Both the position numbers and the translations under genes were made by a program. 64,000 nucleotides of DNA from Halichoerus grypus (lineage: Eukaryota; Chordata; Mammalia; Carnivora; Phocidae): the NCBI RefSeq assembly GCF_964656455.1, contig NC_135722.1, positions 111,296,234 to 111,360,233 on the forward strand, written 5' to 3'. Below are positions 59,661 to 64,000 of this stretch, one piece after another (position 1 is the stretch's first letter; each line of letters opens with the position of its first letter). The notes beneath the pieces were generated by a model, which saw nothing but the letters and a program-made list of their open reading frames with translations, ran no database searches and was not told the DNA's origin.

Positions 59661-62205
59661 GATTTTAAACCTTCCTGGGACTTCTAAGCCTGGGACTTGA
59701 AGACAAAATCCCTGATGCTCCACCATGGACGGCACATGTCTCATTTCCTCAATCCAATCTTTTTAAAGAACAAGGCGCTACAGAGTTGTGAGCCCTGGAG
59801 CCCGTGCCTCATTGTACTGAAGTAATATTCAGCCATTCTAGTAGGATGTGGGGGAAATAGTTCTAATTCCTAGTTCTTCCCAGGCTTCCTTGGGTTCCTC
59901 TTCCTTTCTATCTTTTTCTTTCTGGGATCCTATAACATTGGCTCTGTATGAGCACTCTTTTCCTGGATGCTAAATACACCTTGACATCAGCTCCCTTCAT
60001 GCTGGGAGGAAACTTCCTTCATAACTTTTTGTCGTATCTGCTTCTTAATCTAAGAAAATGGCTTATCCTGGGTGGAGGGTCAGCAGTCAATTACAGCTTT
60101 TCTGAGCTGCCAGATGCCCTGTTGCTCTAATCCTCTCCAGGACTGAAGCTTTGTAGACAAGCAGCTTCTCCAGCTGTAGACAGGGATGGAGGCCTATGTA
60201 TTTCCTTTTACTCCAATGTGGGATTTGGAGAATCTTTTTTAGAGAGACTTATCCATCCTGTTTGCCAGACGCTATGCTAGACCTGAGAGTCTGGCCCAAG
60301 CAAGAGAGTTCCTGGCTGTGGTAGAGGGACGTACAAGCAGTTGAGGGGGTGGAGATGTGTCTTGAGTGGAACTTATACAAACTGGGTGTTTGTGGTCTTA
60401 ACCCTTCCCTGTCTGGATTATAGTCTTCCTGATGGAGTGCTATGGTGGGAAATGGGGAAGGGTCTTCTGGTGGCTATGCTTCATGGTTTGGGTAGATGGT
60501 GTTCCAATGGGTCCATAGGGGCTAATAATAGTTCTGACCCCTACCAAGGAGGGCTTGGAGTTAGGTTTTTTTCAAATAAGAATTTTATCTTCCTGACTTT
60601 AAAAATGGTTATTTTTTTGTGACTAACAAAATGTTTCTGTTTGAAATGGAAAGAATCATTTTATTTCTTGCTAGAGAAGGGGTTCTCTTTAGATTCCACA
60701 CATCCCTCATTTGGTTGGTGCATTGATGGATGATTCCCCTTTGAGTATCCAACGTCTACAACTTTAGGAATTTAAATCATTTGGAGACAAGCTGAAGCAG
60801 AGTGTTGGTGGTGAGGGGTATAAAATCTTTGGACTTCCAAATGACCTCTTCTTTGAAGTCAGGGAGAAGCTGTGGGTTAAGCCCCTAGTAAACCAGGCTG
60901 GGAGACAACCATGGGCACAGACAAAAAGTCACCTTATGCTGAGGATTGTCAACAGGGATCCTGACAACTAATCATAGCTGTAGAAACTCGGAACCTATGG
61001 AAGGGAGGCACTTAATTTTGCAAACCTTGTTTGAACTGCCTAGTGAGGGCTTCCATCTTTAGAATGTATGGCTGGGAGACGTTGATGTTAGAAATGTGAG
61101 ACGTCAGGGTCCTGGGCATGTACTCAAAAGTCACATCGAGTCACCAACAGCGGAGTGGAAAGAACTGGCTATCAGCCACGGTTAAAGCAGAATCTTGCCT
61201 GGGATAAGGGTCAGCCCATGTATAGTGGCCTTACATTCTCTTCTGGGAATTATGCGCTCTACTTAAGGGTTGATTCTCTTTGCAGAGAAACGAAGGGTGG
61301 ATTGCTCTAAATCTCCCTAAAGCCTGCAACATCTGGCCCCAAATTCTGCATGGATTTTTTTCTTGGAGGGCCCCAGCGGATTGGAAATGTCAGTGGAATT
61401 CTTACGGAATTCTCCTGCTGGTTTTGGGCTGCTGGCTGGCTTGCCAGGGAACAGCCTCATTGCGCAAGCCTGCCGCCTTTGTTCTCGTTGGACCCCTCCC
61501 TCCTCCTCCCCCGGGCTGCCGGGCTGTCAGAACATCAGAACGCAGTTAGCACAAACATCTTTTCTGGGCTTCAGCCACAACTTGTCTCTTGCTCCCTCTA
61601 GCGGGACCGCCGTGGAACTGACCGTCTAAGTTTCCCCCAGGGCGGGGCGGGCGGGGGGGGCGTGGTTCCTGTTCATACAGGTGGTTTGGCCTGGGACTGC
61701 ACCTGCTTTCTTTACTCCTGCAGCCTCCAGCTTGTCTCGCGTCCTTCCTGGTCCCCATGTTCTTCCTAGGAACTGGCTTGGTAATAAAATGCAGCCCGAG
61801 TTTAGAGCATTAGAGAGAGTGTGAGATTAGAGAGAAGTGCTCCTCGTGCTCGCAGGGTGGTTTCTAATTCTTATCTAGGCTTGAGAGGTCTTTGCTCGCT
61901 CTGAGAGGGCTGTTCCCCAGTTGGGGTGAGGTCGCAGATGCTTGCAGTTAGATACTACCAGGTTTTCATGCACAAGAAGGGTAAAGGAAGTCTCCACTTG
62001 ATTAAACTTAAAATACTTCTCTTTTATTTTCTAAGATGTATCTACATTCATTAGCGGCCAAACCAGGAAACCAAGTGGGGATGTAGTTACAAATCCTTAC
62101 CCTGAGTTTCTCCAAGACTTTAGAGATGCTTATATGGTTGAGGCATTGCTTTTGATCTGTTCGTGATAGAACTGGAGAGATAAAGGAGCTTCTGTTTGGA
62201 TTTTT
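59661..62205. other. Intergenic DNA, no gene identified
   Basis: GC rises at 61.3-61.7 kb, where three overlapping plus-strand open frames occur without domain similarity; 61,635-61,662 is G-rich with CpGs. No named repeat is supported. An old LTR element is possible. Confidence 0.4.
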
Positions 62206-62399
62206 CTTTTTTTTTAAAAGATATTATTTATTTATTTATTTGAGCTGGGGGAGGGGCAGAGGGAGGAGAGAGAGAATCCCAAGCAGATTCCCTGCTGAGT
62301 ACCGAGCCAACGTGGGGCTCCATCCCACAACCCTAAGATCAGGACCCGAGCTGAAACCAAGGGTTGGACACTTAACCAACTGAGCCACCCAGGAGCCCC
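62206..62399 (-). mobile_element. Carnivore SINE, minus orientation
   Basis: Ends gagccacccaggagcccc. Flanks ggatttttcttttt and gaatttttctct. Confidence 0.92.
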
Positions 62400-63654
62400 T
62401 GAATTTTTCTCTATGTTATTGTGCAGATTCTGCCAGTGGCCGAAGATATCTACTCAATAGGACTTTGAGGAACTGGGGAAATAATCATCTGGTGTCTTTG
62501 GGTCCCGGTGGGCTTATGATAGAGTTGTCTTGGGTCAAATGTCCATTTATTTGATCCCTGCAAGTCTCCATAATGATGAGATTACAGGAGCATTTTATTT
62601 TTCCAGGAATTAACCACCAAGATTACAAGCCAACAATCTCTGCAAGTTTTGGGTATTTTCCTTTCTCCAGGGCATGGTTAGCCTTGAGCCTTTCAGCAAT
62701 TTCCCCTTGGAGAAAGCTAGGATGGACTTCCATACCTACTTGTGATGGTAGGATTCAGCACCAGGTGAGGCTCTCTCTCAGGGTTGACATTGGACAGATT
62801 GGAAAACAGCCCCTGGTCCTCAACATACCTTATTGTCTCATGCTGCTAAACCGTCCCAGTAGTGAATGGTGTCCTCTAAAGTTGTGCACTGCCCAATCTG
62901 GCTATTTGTGTGTGCTGGTCCTCCTGGCCTCCCGTTATTCAAAGGGCTGGTCTGTGACCCGGCAGGGTTGTAGGAATTAGGTGAACCGCCCATGGCTCTC
63001 TGCACTGCAGGGTCAACTGAGACCCTTGTTTTCAAGACATAGGATTTCTGTTACACAAATAAAGTTGAACATTCCTGGGCTGCCTAAGTGATCTCGAGTT
63101 CAAATAACGAGCAGAACCAAAAAATAGCATCATTTCTGTAACATGCAGCAGAGGTTTTTAACACAAAAGGTTTGAGCGGCAGCGTCTCTGGGCCCTGTGG
63201 TGAGGAGTTGTTTCTCGACTTCGCTGCTCCGGAGGCTTCTTGCTTCTGAAATGAGGGGTGTCCCTGACTCTCAGCGTCTCCCGCCAGCGGGTCTGCCCTA
63301 CGGAGAGCCGCCCTGGGCTCCCCAGATCAGGGCCTGTGCCCCTCCCACGACTCCGCACCCCGTGTGCCTTCCGCATCCCCTAACAGGACGCAGTTGAGGG
63401 TAGGTAGTGATCGGCTAATTCATGTTATAAATCCACTCAGGACTTCCACCCTGTGAGGTCCTCAGCTGACAGAAATTCTTTGTTCACAGCCTAGAAGCCA
63501 GAACCTCGCTGGGGCCGCCTTTGAGTTCAAATTTCCATCCATCAGTTGAGAAGCAAGAAGGCAACTCCTCGCTGCCGCTGCTTTTATACTTGAATCCCTA
63601 ATCCGGCAATTCTACCGCTGAAGACAGCCTGACAGCGTGCGGCGCTTGCGGGGC
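62400..63654. other. Intergenic DNA, partly GC-rich, before the 22-bp array
   Basis: Open frames at 62,573-62,980 (+) and 63,158-63,397 (both strands) have no recognisable domain. 63.17-63.66 kb is CpG-containing and merges into the minisatellite. No gene supported. Confidence 0.4.
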
Positions 63655-64000
63655 TCCGCAGCTCGGACCCGCAGCAGGTGCGCGTTCTCGGACCCGCAGC
63701 CGCGCGTTTTCAGTCCCGCAGGTGCACGTTCTCGGTCCCGCAGCCGCACGTTCTCGGACCCGCAGCCGCACGTTCTCGGTCCCGCAGGTGCACGTTCTCG
63801 GACCCGCAGCCGCACGTTCTCGGTCCCGCAGGTGCACGTTCTCGGTCCCGCAGGTGCACGTTCTCGGACCCGCAGCCGCGCGTTCTCGGTCCCGCAGGTG
63901 CACGTTCTCAGTCCCGCAGGTTTACGTTCTCAGACCCGCAGCCACACGTTCTCGGTCCCGCAGGTGCACGTTCTCAGTCCCGCAGGTGCACGTTCTCGGA
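63655..64000. repeat. 22-bp CpG-rich minisatellite running off the right edge
   Basis: About 15 units of 22 bp: GTTCTCGGACCCGCAG followed by CCGCAC or GTGCAC, with A/T alternation in 'cgga/tccc'. Two unit types are interspersed. It continues to the last base of the window, so total length is unknown. Minus-strand open frames here (RERAAAGPRTC-like peptides) come from the 66-bp coding period of a 22-bp repeat. Confidence 0.95.

Noticed and set aside
61280..61629. Overlapping plus-strand open frames possibly from an old LTR element or gene
   Set aside because: No motif, splice site or paired repeat was found to support either reading.
63598..63903. Arg/Ala-rich open frames on the minus strand
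   Set aside because: Explained by the 22-bp repeat, which has a 66-bp coding period.

Overview
The window is nuclear DNA from a carnivoran mammal. About twenty tRNA-derived carnivore SINEs are present, with a 'GGGGCGCCTGGGTGGCTCAG' head, a 'GTCCTGGGATCGAG' B-box region, a CT-rich body and an (AAATAA)n tail, next to carnivore-type LINE-1 3' ends. The SINE body fits the arctoid type (bears, seals, mustelids) better than the dog-specific or cat-specific versions I remember. The exact species cannot be read from the sequence.

Two protein-coding genes are supported. They are divergent and share a CpG island at about 26.5-28.4 kb. On the minus strand is the 5' end of CEP126 (centrosomal/ciliary-base protein): coding exon 1 at 27,862-27,989 and exon 2 at 23,209-23,328. 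The rest of that gene lies beyond the left edge, so 1-23,208 reads as CEP126 intron 2. On the plus strand is a complete ANGPTL5 (secreted angiopoietin-like protein with a fibrinogen C-terminal domain). It has eight coding exons between 32,963 and 47,004 that splice in frame to 387 codons plus a stop.

Layout: 1-23.2 kb is CEP126 intron 2, filled with LINE-1 fragments (one nearly complete but decayed copy at 13.9-20.45 kb), SINEs, and a 37-bp minisatellite of about 2.4 kb (7.69-10.15 kb) that grew inside an old LINE-1 fragment. 23.2-28.4 kb holds CEP126 exons 2 and 1, and a G-rich tandem repeat in intron 1 inside the CpG island. 28.4-32.9 kb is the upstream or 5' non-coding region of ANGPTL5, with an old LINE fragment. 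33-47.2 kb is ANGPTL5. 47.2-64 kb is downstream intergenic DNA with SINEs, antisense LINE-1 copies (one with an internal deletion) and GC-richer stretches of unknown origin. It ends in a 22-bp CpG-rich minisatellite that runs off the window.

Nothing here looks like a bacterial-type operon, CRISPR locus or new protein system. The most unusual structures are the three tandem arrays. The 37-bp array carries roughly 35 perfect CACGTG E-boxes by hand count and a 664-bp higher-order duplication. The G-run array sits beside the bidirectional promoter. The 22-bp array is at the right edge. Almost all long open frames in these arrays follow from repeat lengths that are not multiples of three, or from GC-rich stop-poor sequence, and are not genes.
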